From Kondoa malvinella (Eukaryota; Basidiomycota; Agaricostilbomycetes; Agaricostilbales; Kondoaceae), in NCBI GenBank assembly GCA_039545315.1, contig BCIM01000007.1, positions 79,693 through 143,692 of the forward strand: a stretch of DNA of 64,000 nucleotides, written 5' to 3'. The translations under genes were made by a program, and so were the position numbers. Below, piece by piece: positions 27,151 to 42,342 of this stretch (within the stretch, counting starts at the first letter, position 1; each line of letters begins with the position of its first letter). The notes beneath the pieces are model-generated. The model searched no databases. It saw only the letters and a program-made list of their open reading frames with translations, and was not told the origin of the DNA.

Positions 27151-28267
27151 ATGTGAATCGCCCTACACTGCCAGACTACAGTTGTGCTGACACCTGCGTT
27201 TCTGATTCAAGGAGTTCCTCGGCTTCGCTCGTTTTCCAAAAGCGATTGGCAGCCTCTGTGCTGAAAGTCGGCAAGAGAAAGGCGAGTCTCTCCCCACTTC
27301 TTGTATCCTCTGGTATCATTGGGTCAAGCGGCTGGACACGGATGGACCATCAAGCGATGACGAGATCGGATATGTTTGATCTATACGGGCAGCAAGGGAT
27401 GGATCTCTTTCAAATCAGAAGCACACAAGCGTACAGAACAGAAGGCTGACTTTTCTGGTGGTGTATAGATCAACTTTGACCCTAACAGAATCACCGACAT
27501 CGCCCAGGCCAACTCGCGTCAAGGCATCCGCAAGCTCAAGAAAGATGGTTACATTACCATGTGCGTGCCGGCGCAACCTCTAGCTTAATATCAGCTGATA
27601 CACGCTACTTTGCACAGCCGTCCTGCCAAAGTCCACTCGCGCGCTCGTGTGAGGGATCTTCACGATGCCAAATCCAAGGGTCGTCACACCGGTACTGGTA
27701 AAAGGTTGGTGATTAAAGAGGTGATGATTAGCATCTGCTAAATGCCGCTTGTCCGTCAATAGGAAGGGTACCTCTGAAGCTCGTATGCCAACCAAGGTTC
27801 TATGGATGCGAAGACAGCGAGTACTCCGTCGTCTGCTACGCAAGTACCGTGAAGCCGGCAAGATTGACAAACACCTGTGCGCTACAATTAGACTATGGTC
27901 GTGTTCGATATAATTTCCTAATCATGTGCACAGGTACCACTCGCTCTACCTAAAATCCAAGGGTAACGTCTACAAGAACAAGCGCCAGCTCGTCGATGCC
28001 ATTCATCTCCTCAAGGCTGAAGCTACCCGTACCAAGAACTTGTCTGACCAGATGGAAGTCCGCCGTGTCAAGTCAGCCACTTTATTCGTTTGCCACTATG
28101 CATTGACTGATGAGTCGTATCAGGAACAAGGCCATGCGCGAGAGACGTCAACAGAGGCTGGCCGAGAAGAGAGGCGCCATTGCAGAGATCGAGAAGGAAG
28201 AGCAAAAGGTTGGTCTAACAGAATTGAAATCTTCTGGCTATGGAGCTGATGTTTCTTACAGGAGTAA
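27151..28267 (+). CDS. RPL19: 60S ribosomal protein eL19
   Basis: Recognisable eL19: [84 protein letters not shown] and [20 protein letters not shown]. Seven or so exons. Oddities: the best start splits the initiator codon, with AT at 27151-27152, a 59-nt intron (27153-27211), then G at 27212. The next intron (27282-27468, 187 nt) starts GCGAGT, a GC-AG intron. The last exon adds only a Glu codon and TAA (28265-28267). The protein joins the large subunit near the tunnel exit. Several introns are usual for fungal ribosomal genes; the 187-nt intron could host a snoRNA, not proven. Confidence 0.85.
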
Positions 28268-28793
28268 ATCATTGCATCTCCTACCATCATCAGATCAGAT
28301 CCCAAGTTGCAGGCTTCAAGAGGGGCTACGTCTTTGTTTCAGGTCGCATTCATCAGGCGCTACTGTTTTGTGTGCTATTTCATACTACGAGTTTCTCACA
28401 AGCTTGTTGCGTTTGCTTTCGACACTTTTTGCTGTATACGTCTCTTTTCCTCTTTGTTTCGGACTGCAATTTCTCATCCGTCCATTCATTCGCTGTTAAG
28501 GTTTGCGTTACACCGCGTACAATGCCGACGAGTGCGCAGGCAAGCAGTGCGACCCACAACCGGGTTTCGACCTTACCTGTGTGTTGTTATGGACCATAGA
28601 CAGAGAGAGAAACAAGCCAAGATTGGCCGTGCCTCAGTGCAATTATAGAATCCCAGCAAAGCGACACAATTCAAACAAGGGAGCGAACTTTGGCTGGATA
28701 GCCTTTGCAGTCGTAGAGAAGGTAGCACAGAGAACAGCGCATGATAAGACGGTGGTATCGAGATAGCTCGCTTGCATGCTTTCTTAGGACAAG
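28268..28793. other. intergenic, convergent 3' flanks
   Basis: About 525 bp between eL19 and the MYND gene. Pyrimidine-rich after eL19. No supported gene or RNA fold seen. Confidence 0.35.
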
Positions 28794-29720
28794 TCACAAT
28801 GCTTCTGAAGCTTGCCTAGCCTTTTTTTCTGCCTTGGCAACCTTGCGTGCATCATTGATAGCTCGACAGCGTGGCTTATGGTCTTTCCATGCTGCTGCCT
28901 GACACTCGCTGCAAAGGGAAGATCAGCTCGATGGTAAAGTGCGACATACAGCGAGCACTTACACAGAGCAATAGGTGACTGCTTTACAAGCAGAGCAAGC
29001 TTTGAAGGTCTTCACAGTATGACTGACTTTGATGCAGTCGGGGTTGAAGCAAGACCGGATAGTTGCGCAATATACATCTTCTATTCGCGCTTCTTCGAGA
29101 ATGTCGCCAGACCATCTCTTCAGCCGATTACTGACTTCGACATAGCACGATTCCTTGTCACAGTAATAGTCTGTTGTCAAGATCTGTCGGTAAGGGCAAC
29201 ATCGATAGCAAGTCTTCCTTACAGAAACTGCAGATACTTTCCGATAGCACTCTCACTTCTGCCGGTTTGTAGCTATGTCCCATTCGGTTCCCTGTTTGTT
29301 GTCGCAGAGCTTTATTGACCTTGCACACACAACAAGCAAAGCCGTGCTCATTTCGTGTCCGGTAGTCATTGGCCTGCACGATAGCCAAAGGCTGATGAGC
29401 CACATCATACTGAGAGTAACCCGAGCGCTACGTACACGTGCCATAGTGTAACCGAGAGCCGTGGTGCGCTCGACATCCATTTCTAGCGACGGTGTGTTTT
29501 CCTCGATCACCCAACTAGCGGTCCCGTTCTTGTTCAAGACGGTCACGGGCCATGGCCACACTTGATCCTCAATGATAACACCCTGACCAATCCTCCTGAT
29601 GTAACGGATACGAAATCCTTCAAGGCCAGCGAAAGCATTGTCCATGGTAGCGAAGCCGCCATCATGATTGACTCTGGCTTCGATGCGACCAGCAGCTGGC
29701 GTGTATTGGATCAAAGACAT
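28794..29720 (-). CDS. MYND-type zinc-finger protein
   Basis: Starts MSLIQYTPAAGRIEARV (ATG at 29720; the gene opens upstream of CDC48's 3' end). It contains cysteine pairs (FACCVCK, CSFCKEDL or CYRCCPYRQ, YYCDKESC). The C-terminal MYND finger is assembled over an intron: CSACKAVTYCSV, then ECQAAAWKDHKPRC. A basic tail ends KARQASEAL. MYND fingers bind proline-rich peptides of partner proteins. The target is unknown. The middle exon boundary near 29170-29340 is unresolved because two frames overlap. Stop at 28794. Similar small MYND proteins without a SET domain are common in agaricomycetes and other basidiomycetes. Confidence 0.68.
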
Positions 29721-30076
29721 GAGGAACACCGAAATGCAAGGGGTATGTTGTGCGGGAGATAGAAGAGGCTATCACGAGCACTGGGTATAGAAGGTGGGGT
29801 ATCAGCAATCAGGAGAATTGAAGGGGGATATGCTAGCAGATGACCTTGCCTGCTGTTGGCTGATGCGGGACAAGGAGCTCGGGACAACGCCATCACGTGC
29901 TCTTGGAACATTTGTAAGTTTTGGAGAGAATCGCTCCCATGCAGCGCACAGGACTGTCTCGTGTCGTAGCTCGGACATGAGTTGTCGCTTCTAGCGTTGA
30001 TCTTTATTACATGCATCTAAGTACTGTGGCCATTCCACTTCAATTGACTTTGCTTCCAAACCGACATTCTGATCGA

Positions 30077-33495
<3,419 letters not shown>

Positions 33496-33845
33496 GATGC
33501 GCAAAGGGAATTTGAAAGTGTTTGCTGTGGGACAGACGTGTGGTCTGTTTGAGGTGAACGTCGAGCTGGAAAGAGAACTCTGACGCGGTCTTTGGCAAGA
33601 AGACTTGTTCGAGAAGGAGGTGACGAATCGCACGGACATTCGTGGATGTCTCTACCCTTCCTGTGGATGGTCCTGGCAAGCGAAGCTAGGCGAGGGAGCA
33701 GATTGCATACACGATACCCGGAAGCTGCGATATCATTGGCATACTAGCTGCGCTATAATACACGGCACACAAATATTATACATGCACTGCAGACGCATCA
33801 AAGTACAGCAGTAACAACTCGATCCTCCTATACATGTGTGCTAGC

Positions 33846-34746
33846 TCAAGGCCTGATACTTATCCTACCAGTGACATCGATTGCTGGGAACTTTTCTCTT
33901 GAGGAACCAGAATCGGTCGAGCTTTCGTTATAACAATGGCTTTCCAGAGCATCGACCAACCGCAAGCGAGCATATCCTACATCCGGCACGCTGGCTTGAA
34001 GGTCGTTGACTGGCAGTGGTCCTGATTGACAGCTGATAAAAGAATCAAGCCAATCATGAGCGACTTGGGGAACTGTCAAGTACAAGAGTAAGCGGAAAAC
34101 GCACTCTCACAGCTTGCTTCACTCACGGATATCGAAATCAGCGCCGTCAGCATTCTCCACTTGAGCTCCACAAACAGCCCGCCATGGATGTTGGGCTTTT
34201 GCGTTGTAGACAGCCGAGAGTTTGAAGGTAGCACCCAGTATCTTCTCTTCAACCATATACCCTGCTTCTTCAACACGCACTTGTATTCGCTTCCCGTCTC
34301 GTGATAGCAGGACTCGCCCTTCGTTGTCTCTTGCTAGCACGGATTCTTTTCCCGCCCGCAGACTGCCTTCTTCGGGATTATAATGAGCGCCTCGCAAATA
34401 CATTGCATACGCGTGCCCCAATTCGTGTAGAATAGTCATGATGAATACCAATTGAACGCTTGGCATGTGATCCTCCAGGTTCTCGCAAGCGGCTTCTAAG
34501 GCTACAGCTGGCCATGACGCTTGGCAAATGATTGAGAATAAAGGTATCGAAGGTTTGATCGAAAGCTGCTTGCTGTTCCAACAATGGTTCTTTTGCTGCA
34601 GCGGAACCGACAAAGATGGAGTAATACGCCTTGCGGATGTGTGTATCGTTAAGGAGAGCAGCGTGGACCCATGCGAGGCATTGCAGTGCATGTCGTGGTG
34701 GAGTGAGATTAGCGTTAACAGGGGCGCATATCTTGAGCTCGAACAT
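33846..34746 (-). CDS. HExxH motif protein, putative zinc metalloprotease-like
   Basis: The N-terminal part reads MFELKICAPVNANLTPPRH, then CLAWVHAALLNDTHIRK. The core has ALEAACENLEDHMPSVQLV followed by FIMTILHELGHAYAMYLRG, a clear HExxH zinc-binding motif with a conserved Gly. It continues YMVEEKILGATFKLSAVY. A short intron joins DFDI to LPQVAHDWLDSFISC, ending GRISIRP (stop at 33846). The reading frame changes between about 34590 and 34500; a 43-46 nt intron with a GTCGGT donor near 34606 would account for it. Substrate and activity are unknown, and no signal peptide is visible, so it may be an intracellular minimal protease of the kind often seen in basidiomycetes. Confidence 0.6.
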
Positions 34747-34867
34747 GATGAGGAGAGATACGTGAGAAGTAAGCGAGGGGTGCTGCTGCGGTTTTGATGG
34801 TGGCTACACCCGAGATGAGACGAGTCGCTCGTTCTTCTCCAACCTTGTAACTAATCCGAGCACAAAC

Positions 34868-35636
34868 ATGTCAGACGGCGCCTCCCAGAGTACGCAGCCC
34901 TTCTCTTTAGGCGCTCCGAATCTCATGCTATGCGCCTTTTCCAGGCGAACAGCTCATTTACGCAGCAAAGAATGACGACGAGACGCTCATCAACTCTATT
35001 CTTTCCACTTGTTCAGCAGAGACTGTCAACACATCAGACGGTCTAGGCAATACGCCGTTACATTACGCGTATGTCCCATAGTCCCCTTCGAAGTAGCAAA
35101 GCTCAGTGATTGAAACAGAGCTCTCACACCATCACCAGACGCATTGGACGTCTTGCTTGATTCAGAACACACAGATGTAGATCTGAGGAATAGGGTATAC
35201 ATTTCCTTACTGCTTTTCTTCAGTAGCTAATCGTAATAACAGCTCGACGGGGATACGCCTTTACATTGCGCGTGTCGGATTTCGCATGTTCAGGCTAGAG
35301 AGTATTGCGTTGTTGCGTTACTGGATGCGGGTGCAGATCCACGGTTAGTGCTCCTCTTTCTTTTGCTCTTTTCTACCTTTACACCCGTTGGATGTCTCGT
35401 GGTCTTCGTCTTCTTTTGCCTTTGAAAGTGCCCGTGTAGATTCAATCGCTAACGTCTGCTTATATAGGATAAAGAATAAACACTCTCAGTTACCGGCAGA
35501 CTTTATTCGCGGGAAATCAGAACAAGACGAAAGCCTACGAGCGAGCATAAGGATGGCCATTGCCGAATTGAGCGTAGATATGTCGCATGTTGTTGCAGCG
35601 GACGATCAGGGCGGTGATGGAAGTGAATCAGACTAG
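34868..35636 (+). CDS. ankyrin-repeat protein (yeast YGL242C-like)
   Basis: Start ATG 34868 reads MSDGASQ, and a GTACGC-donor intron joins to SEQLIYAAKNDDETLINSI. Ankyrin repeats: GLGNTPLHYAALTPSPDAL, then RNRLDGDTPLHCACRISH and VVALLDAGADPRIKN. The tail is acidic (DDQGGDGSESD) and the stop is TAG 35634-35636. Five exons with introns of about 47-120 nt, about 165 residues. Small fungal ankyrin proteins of this shape have no well-defined role; the repeats indicate protein binding. Its promoter lies in the 120 bp shared with the divergent HExxH gene. Confidence 0.8.
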
Positions 35637-36063
35637 ATGAGATGAGTAAGCATTTCTGGGCATATTGCATATCGTACGTTACTTTGACATATCCGAAAGC
35701 CGCTTACTGGACGGCAGATCAGACAGACATGACCTAGACGAGTTTCTGCAGACTACTACAACTCTTTGTGACAGAATGAGTCCACCCTTAGTCTGATCAC
35801 TCGAGATCCGAGATTGACGAGTCCCTAGCATCTATCTATGATTTCCTGTTCATCTTCTATCTTCTACTCTTCCTGCTGGGCCTGGGACGCTTTGGACCAT
35901 GTGTCTGCCGGATTCGGCTCTGTCTTGCTCTTTCTGCTCGTGCCGACTTTGATCAGCTGACATAAAGTCCGGGCCCTCGAATTTGGCTTCTTACGTAAAT
36001 TGCGCTTCATGTAATCTCAGACTTCTCTCGCTCTCTTGTCTCTCACCCTCGAAGAGCTGAACA

Positions 36064-36530
36064 ATGTCTGTAAGTGATTGCCTCCCGAACACGCTCGTAC
36101 TCTGATCCTAGACAGACCGAAGAGCATATCAACCTCCGTGACGCATTATCTGATGACACTCTTTGGGCTTCTACAATGCCCTCGGAGAAGAAAGAGGACT
36201 ACATTGAGATGACCAGGAAGAGGTATGTCAGTCCTCTTCTGGCGATATTGGGTCTGAAAGTAGTCTAAGGATCGCTTCGATTGAACGGCTAGTGTACCTT
36301 CGCGTACTATTACCATCTGATCGAACTGACTAGCTGTGCAGTGGGGCAACTCCAGAGGAACAAGCACGCTATGAAGAGGTTCTCGAAGCGCTGCATGAAC
36401 AACTCGCCGCTTTCGAGGTAAGTCCACCTACGTGATACTGTGCTTCATCTCGGTTCCAATTGTTGGGTAGGGACCTCATTCGGAAGAAGACGTGAAGACG
36501 AGCATCCCGGGTCCGAAAGCAAGAGCTTGA
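36064..36530 (+). CDS. small hypothetical protein, about 83 residues
   Basis: Exon 1 is only ATGTCT, followed by GTAAGT. Exon 2 encodes TEEHINLRDALSDDTLWAS and ends EMTRK. A GTATGT intron then leads to SGATPEEQARYEEVLEAL, and the last exon reads GPHSEEDVKTSIPGPKARA with TGA at 36528-36530. All junctions hold the frame with good splice signals, which supports a real gene despite its size. Charged, probably helical, no signal or membrane segment. Family not recognised. Confidence 0.55.
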
Positions 36531-36829
36531 TAAGTCGGGCGTGCGTTCCTGATTATGTCGACTGTAACTCCAGAATATTCCTTATATAGCTATCTACTTA
36601 CGTACCATCAATTTCGGCGCTACCGAGATGAGGAACACACGAGTTAAGAGCAAGGCAGAGGTCTCCAGTCTTTGCGCTTTATAGCCGCAAGAGTTGAGCG
36701 TATGCAAGTCAGAAAGAAAGATACGCAAGAACGAATGGAATAGCGAGAGAAGATAGAAAGTAGCGCCCTTAGCTGACTGATGGTCTTGAACTACCTGGTA
36801 ATACAATGTTACAACACGACGAAAGAACA

Positions 36830-37673
36830 TCAGGCGACAGCGACGGCTTTGCCCTTGCCTTCCGGGTCTGCCTCGACAGGAGCAGGCGCAGGCGCAGGCG
36901 CAGCATTCTTCTTGCGCTTCTTCAGCATAGCTACAGCATTCATCAGTCAGTACAATGGTCGGCCGTAGAGGGAATGAGCTTACCAGCCTGAACGGCGCTT
37001 CTGACATTCCCGACAATCTCCTTTGACTCTTCCAGGTACTTGTCTTCCTGCGCTCCAGCTTTCCTCTTGACACCCACAATGACCTTTTCCTGCTCTACCA
37101 ATTTCTCGCCCTCGGGTAAAGGTCTCGCACTGGTGCTCGCAACCATTTGACCATCGATCCGCTCAATCTCTTTGTTTAGGTTCTCGAGCTTTTCTTTCAG
37201 CTGCTTCTTACGCTCGAGTTCACGTCCGGGAGCTTCTTCCAAGTATTTCTTGAGGCGTTCAGCTTCTTTGACTGAGGACAAGCGACGACCATTCAGATCT
37301 CGGCAACTTTAGATAGCAATCAGTAGTGCGTATGATTGTGTAGGATAAGGACATACGAGTCGTTGTTCTCTTCGCCTTTTCGACCACTCATTCGACCACC
37401 GGCCGCACGCAATTGACTACCAAAACCTCCCTTTCCACCGCATAGCCTTACACCGAGCCTCAATAATACAGGTCCGCCTTCATATATGGATGCTATGTCG
37501 CCCTCTGCGATAGCCAAAGGACGACCGGAGAATGTAGAAAGCGTTTGTTGCTGTTTTGGCACATAACTCGATAGCAGGTCTGGTAAAGAGGCGAGAGGCG
37601 TGCTTGGGTCTAGCGAGAGAGATAGCGTGCGCTGATGGCCGCTGAAGAGCGTTACTAGGACGGGAATAGACAT
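36830..37673 (-). CDS. SDE2: Sde2, ubiquitin-like splicing and genome-stability factor
   Basis: N-terminal ubiquitin-like fold of 80 residues (MSIPVLVTLFSGHQRTLSL ... LLRLGVRLCGG), followed at residues 79-83 by GGKGG and then FGSQLRAAGGRMS, the hallmark of Sde2. An intron joins NNDS to CRDLNGRRLSSVKEAERLK, the conserved Sde2 domain. A coiled coil follows, and after a third exon the basic Ala/Pro tail ends GKAVAVA. Family knowledge: cleavage after GG-GG by ubiquitin proteases releases a Lys-starting Sde2-C that joins spliceosomes and promotes excision of selected introns; in animals Sde2 also acts in replication stress. Three exons, about 245 residues, ATG at 37673, stop at 36830. The intron-dense genome makes this factor notable. 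Confidence 0.9.
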
Positions 37674-39562
37674 GTTTGATCGATTGGACGTCGTTGAGGG
37701 TCAAAAGGGCGCTATTTCGCATGCAAACATTTGAACGCAAGACGGACTGCGAACGCTACCTTGCTGCTCTCAGAATCTATGTGTGTATCCCTGGTTATCC
37801 CCTGGACGGCATGCGAGTGTTTCCAGCATCAGCAAATGATTGCGTCCAACCCTTCATCTTCATTCGCTTCTTCATCTCCCTCGGTATCCAACAAGGATGT
37901 GATTTTCTCATGGTGCTATCGGCCTCCTATACCTTTAAGATGATGTTGACATCGAGCTCTACTTGTGGTCAATCCAATGGTCCGCCAGCTGTTGAGCACA
38001 CAAGGACAGATTAACAACTTGAGCAAGCCGCCGAGCCATCAATCACTGCTCTAGTGCCACGCTTTTGCGAGAAGAGCCGGAGAAAGACAAGCGTACTCTG
38101 GAGTGGCCTCTAGAGCGGAAAATGTAATTCGGCTGGCATCGAACAACTTGGGCGTCTTTGTAGAATATGATTCACAAAAGCAGTGTCCAGAGCTTTGGCT
38201 TAGGACGAGTTAGATGTAGATGTTAAAGCAGACCTGTCTGCCATGCAGTATCGGAACTGGGCGACGGGTCCAAAAGGCGAACGCGAAAGATGCACCGTAG
38301 AAGACAGAATATTGGCGCAGTGACAAGCCCAAGACGGCGGGCAGAATTCGAGAAGCATAGCAATAATTGACGCTTCTCTGGCGGGGGCAGGCAGAGCAAA
38401 GAAAAGAAAAGTCGCATGCGAACTTGAAATCGCCGTGTTGATAACGAGACCCAGCGGGCATGGCAGAGAGACAATTGATACGCATGGCCTAGTAGACTGT
38501 GAAGATGGCCTCCTGTCGCCAAAACGTTGCAGGCTAGAGTCCGGATTCTGTCTTGTCCATCTTGTCTCTCGCTTGGCGATGTTCTAAGCAATCCTTGAGT
38601 CTTGCGCTATCGTATTTCCTCGCAGCTTGCCTCCTGACGACCAGATTGCCTTCTGAAAGAGAGGACTAGAGCGATTCCCTTGACCTCAATATGTTTTTTT
38701 TCGCGTGATCTCTGGTTGGCCGTGTACTAGCCTTCCTGGTTCAGACAGTCTTGCGCCATACAGCTGTAGTCTCGTTCTATTTGGCGTATACAGCAAGCTT
38801 CAGAGTCTCAGATCTGGTCGAACGGGAATAACTTGCGATCAAGACCTTTGCAACAGCTTTGTCGCTTTTCTGGCGCAATTTCAAAGGCTTTCGGTGTAGA
38901 GCGCCATATCGAGCTTTGCATGCTGTGCCGCTGTATCAATGCAAGACAGCCTCATCTCTTCGTTCGCCCTTCCGCCAAAGTCCCAAGACAAAACATTGCA
39001 TGCAGAAGTCAATCACAGCGCATTACTTATCTCTGCGTCGCGTGCACAAGGTCTAGCAAGACGAGCAGTCGATCAGACGATGCGTAGTAGACAAAAACCC
39101 TTTCGCCTTCCTTGGAAGCAGGATGTCCTGAATGTCACACCTCAAACCGCTGGCAATTGATAGCTCAATGCAAGAATAAGCAAGCTCTAATATGACTGAT
39201 TGCTCGCTTTCGGTTGCTATGCACAAGCGACATTGAAGCATTGCTATCAGATCACATTGTTTGGCTTCGGCTTTCTGCTTCATCTTTCGCAGGCTCTATG
39301 ATCAGGCTGTACCTTTATCGAGCTGCTATCGCTAGAACTATCATTCCCTGTGCGATCAAAGATCTAGATGGCCGAAGGCATCACGTGAATATGATAGAGA
39401 ATAAGCAAAAATCGCTTTCCGAGCTGTCTTGGCAACTCCGTAATTTGTGCTGTTCCACTCTGGAGATGCGTGAACCTTTCTATCGACGGAGCAACTATTC
39501 TTTCGGGGCTCCATTTGCTCTTCTCCGAAAACTGTTTAGCATTCGAGCTACCAAGATTCTTG
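37674..39562. other. long gene-poor stretch
   Basis: About 1.9 kb between Sde2 (-) and the permease gene (+). Several open frames of 60-110 codons were read on both strands, but none shows family motifs, consistent splice sites or repeats. Near 37690-37900 a short plus-strand frame with a Ser-rich run (SNPSSSFASSSPSVSN) might be part of a small gene, too weak to call. Confidence 0.3.
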
Positions 39563-42045
39563 ATGGCTACTTTCTACCAGACGAAAAGAGATGTCGCTCT
39601 CAATGACAGTGATGTCAATGAGAAGCAGCAAGTTCTCGAGTCTGAAAACACACAACGAGTTACCTTCACGCCAGAAGAGGAGAGGCAATTGGTTCGCAAA
39701 CTAGACTGGCGTTTGCTTCCACTGTAAGTCATGTCGCGATCGGTACATACCTATGCTTATGTCAGTTGAAGCATGGCGGCTACTTACGGTCTGGCTTTCG
39801 TGAGATTTCGTTTGCCAGTGCATCTCGCAGAATTGACGGGTATTGCGCAGTACGACAAAGTCATGATGGGTCAAGGTCAGCTTTCATCACTTCTAGCTCT
39901 ATTTGATACTGATGCTCTGTACAGCTGTGCTCTTCGGTCTTCGCCAGGATCTAGATTTGGTCAATCCTGGCGTCCGCTATTCGTAACTAAGATCAGTCCA
40001 GCTGTCGCCGATTTGCTCATCTGGTACATAGGCTTGCAAACGCTATCTTCTATGCTGGTGAGCATGTTTGCGCCGTCTCTGTGTCAAATCTGATCCGCTT
40101 TGACCAGGTTATGTTTTGGGTTTGTCTTCAGGTCTGGTCGGCGTTCCAATGAGGCTCATTGTCTGAACAGGTTTGCCCTTGATTGGCCTCTGCACTCAGC
40201 GCTTTCCACTCGGCAAGAGTTGTGGTGCCATCGTTTTCATTTGGGGTGTAAGTCCGAACAGACATTGCACACAATTCACCTGAGCACACGTATTTTCAGG
40301 TCATCTGCATCCTAACAGTCGCATGTGTCAATTACCCCGGCATCATTGCGCAGAGATTCTTCCTCGGCTTCATCGAAGCGGGAATTGCTCCAACAGTCCG
40401 TTCTGGCTTTTATTCGAAAGTCTACGCTAAATACTGCTATAGTTCGTCGCGACTACAAGTCTGTATTACACAAAGCGTGAGCAAGCTTTGCGTGCGACTT
40501 GCTGGGTCGCTGCCGCACCAGCTACAAGTAAGTCTCGCACGGAACAAAGGGCGAAATAGCTGACTCGATGTAGACATGGTTTCTCCTATGATCAACTACG
40601 GTTTTGGTTCGATCAATGGCTCGTTGGCTGGCTGGCGAAATATGTATCTGTTCGCTGGTGCCTTGACCATCTCCTGGTCTTTCGTCGTCTGGTTCAAGAT
40701 GCCCGATGATATTCCTCGCGCAAAATTCTTGACCGAACGCGAAAAGGAAATCGCTCAAGAGCGCATCAGATTGAACAATGGAGGCAGTCGCGGGCATACT
40801 ATCAAGTGGGATCAGGTGAAAGAAGCCTTTATGGACATCAACGTTTACGGTCTATTCTTGATGGCCGTAAGTCTTTCACTCTTGTGCAGAGGCATGTGCT
40901 GATGCGCTCGATCAGGTTGGAGCCTACTTCGCGTCCGGTGTCCTGCAAAGTTTTTCTTCTCTCATCATCAGAGACTTGGGCTACTCTACCATCGAGAACT
41001 TAGCTGTCCAGATCCCGAAAGGTACGAGCCTATCGGGCCGCTGGTGGTACTTATGCTGATTCCCATCTAGGCTTCGTTGGTGTGATGGTGAATGCTTACT
41101 TGCCCTCTTTCAGCTCTCGACTCACATGGTAGTCAGGCTAATCTGATTCCTGGCTACTTTGCTATGAAATATCCAGGCCTACGATTCTACATTTACACTG
41201 GTATGCCTCAAGCGTACTTTGAATTCGAGCTAACATGTTCTGGCAGTCGCTGTAACTATGGCGTTCGCTGGTTCAATCGCTCTACTGTTAGCACCACGTG
41301 TGCCGGGGCTTTTGGGTGCGATCTATGGTCTTCGTAAGCATTCAATCTGCTTCTGTGCCATGACTAACAAAACTTGTCAGACTTCTTGTACGCCTGCAGG
41401 CAGATGTGTTGTTTCTCCCCTTACATCTTGTGCTCTAGTGGTGCTGCAGCTGGTCAGACACACGTGCGTCTACCTGTATCCTATTGGGAAACTGCGCTGA
41501 CTATACTGCAGGGTCTCAACTCTTCCAATATCGGCGGGTACACTAAACGCACTGTGGCTACCTGTTTCACTTTCATTGGTGAGTCCGGTCTGCATTGTTG
41601 CACGACCCAAGCTGATCATCTTCATAGGCTACGCGACTGCTCAGATCGCAGCACCTGTACGTGGTAAACCTCTAACGTTCAGCGCTGCCTCTGACATTCA
41701 CTCCATGACCAGCTTCTGTTCACTACCGATCAGGCTCCCGGCTACGTGAGTCTGCAGTCTCTGCGTAGCTCACTCAGTCGCTGAACTGCATGCTTTTAGA
41801 CCCGAGGCTTCATCGCTACGATCAGCATAACTGGTGAGACGCCCCCTATGAACTATGAAACTCAAAGTACTCCCACTGACGTCTGGAAACTCTGCTTAGG
41901 CATGGGCATTGTGTGGTCACAAATCCACAGATTCATTTTACGTCGACGCAACATCAAGCGCGATAGAGAAGGAGCCGCACAATTCGATCGCGGCTCGGAG
42001 GACATCTCAGACTTTGAAAACCGCGATTTCAGATATGCTTTGTGA
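39563..42045 (+). CDS. MFS permease, Dal5/anion:cation symporter family
   Basis: Some fifteen exons splice to about 500 residues with twelve expected membrane helices. The start reads MATFYQTKRDVALND (ATG 39563), then EERQLVRKLDWRLLPL, typical of the Dal5/allantoate family. After introns: ATYGLAF joined to YDKVMMGQ, AVLFGLRQDLDLV, LANAIFYAGYVLGLSSG, ILTVACVNYPGIIAQRFFL, GFIEAGIAPTFVATTSLYY, TKREQALRATCWVAAAPAT and SINGSLAGWRNMYLFAGAL. The second half has VAVTMAFAGSIALLLAPRV and GLNSSNIGGYTKRTVATC, the end of the protein being ENRDFRYAL. Substrates in this family include allantoate, nicotinate, pantothenate and biotin precursors. The exact one is unknown. Unusually small exons, but every junction holds the frame. 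Confidence 0.78.
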
Positions 42046-42342
42046 TCAAAGGCAAATCATCAGCTGGACTGAAAGCGGAAGTGATTGACTTCAATTGTAC
42101 ATCTGAAATACATTCTTCCTTGTACTGTATTCCCTCGCTCCTCTGGCTGTTCTGGGAATCGCGCGCCCATCCGAACCCCGGTTGAGTAGGCGATAACTTG
42201 CTGCCTCGTGTGCTGCTTGTCAAGCTTGAACTCGGCTTAGTGCAGGCTACAACAGACTGATCTGAAGGTCTCCGCGCTGCGTAGCAGCGGCTGCATGGCG
42301 ATACTACGTTAAGCGAACGGATGTCCATCAAGTTCATGAAGA

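Noticed and set aside
34480..34610. Frameshift in the HExxH protein gene
   Set aside because: A 43-46 nt intron with GT-AG ends explains the frame change, so a lesion is not required.
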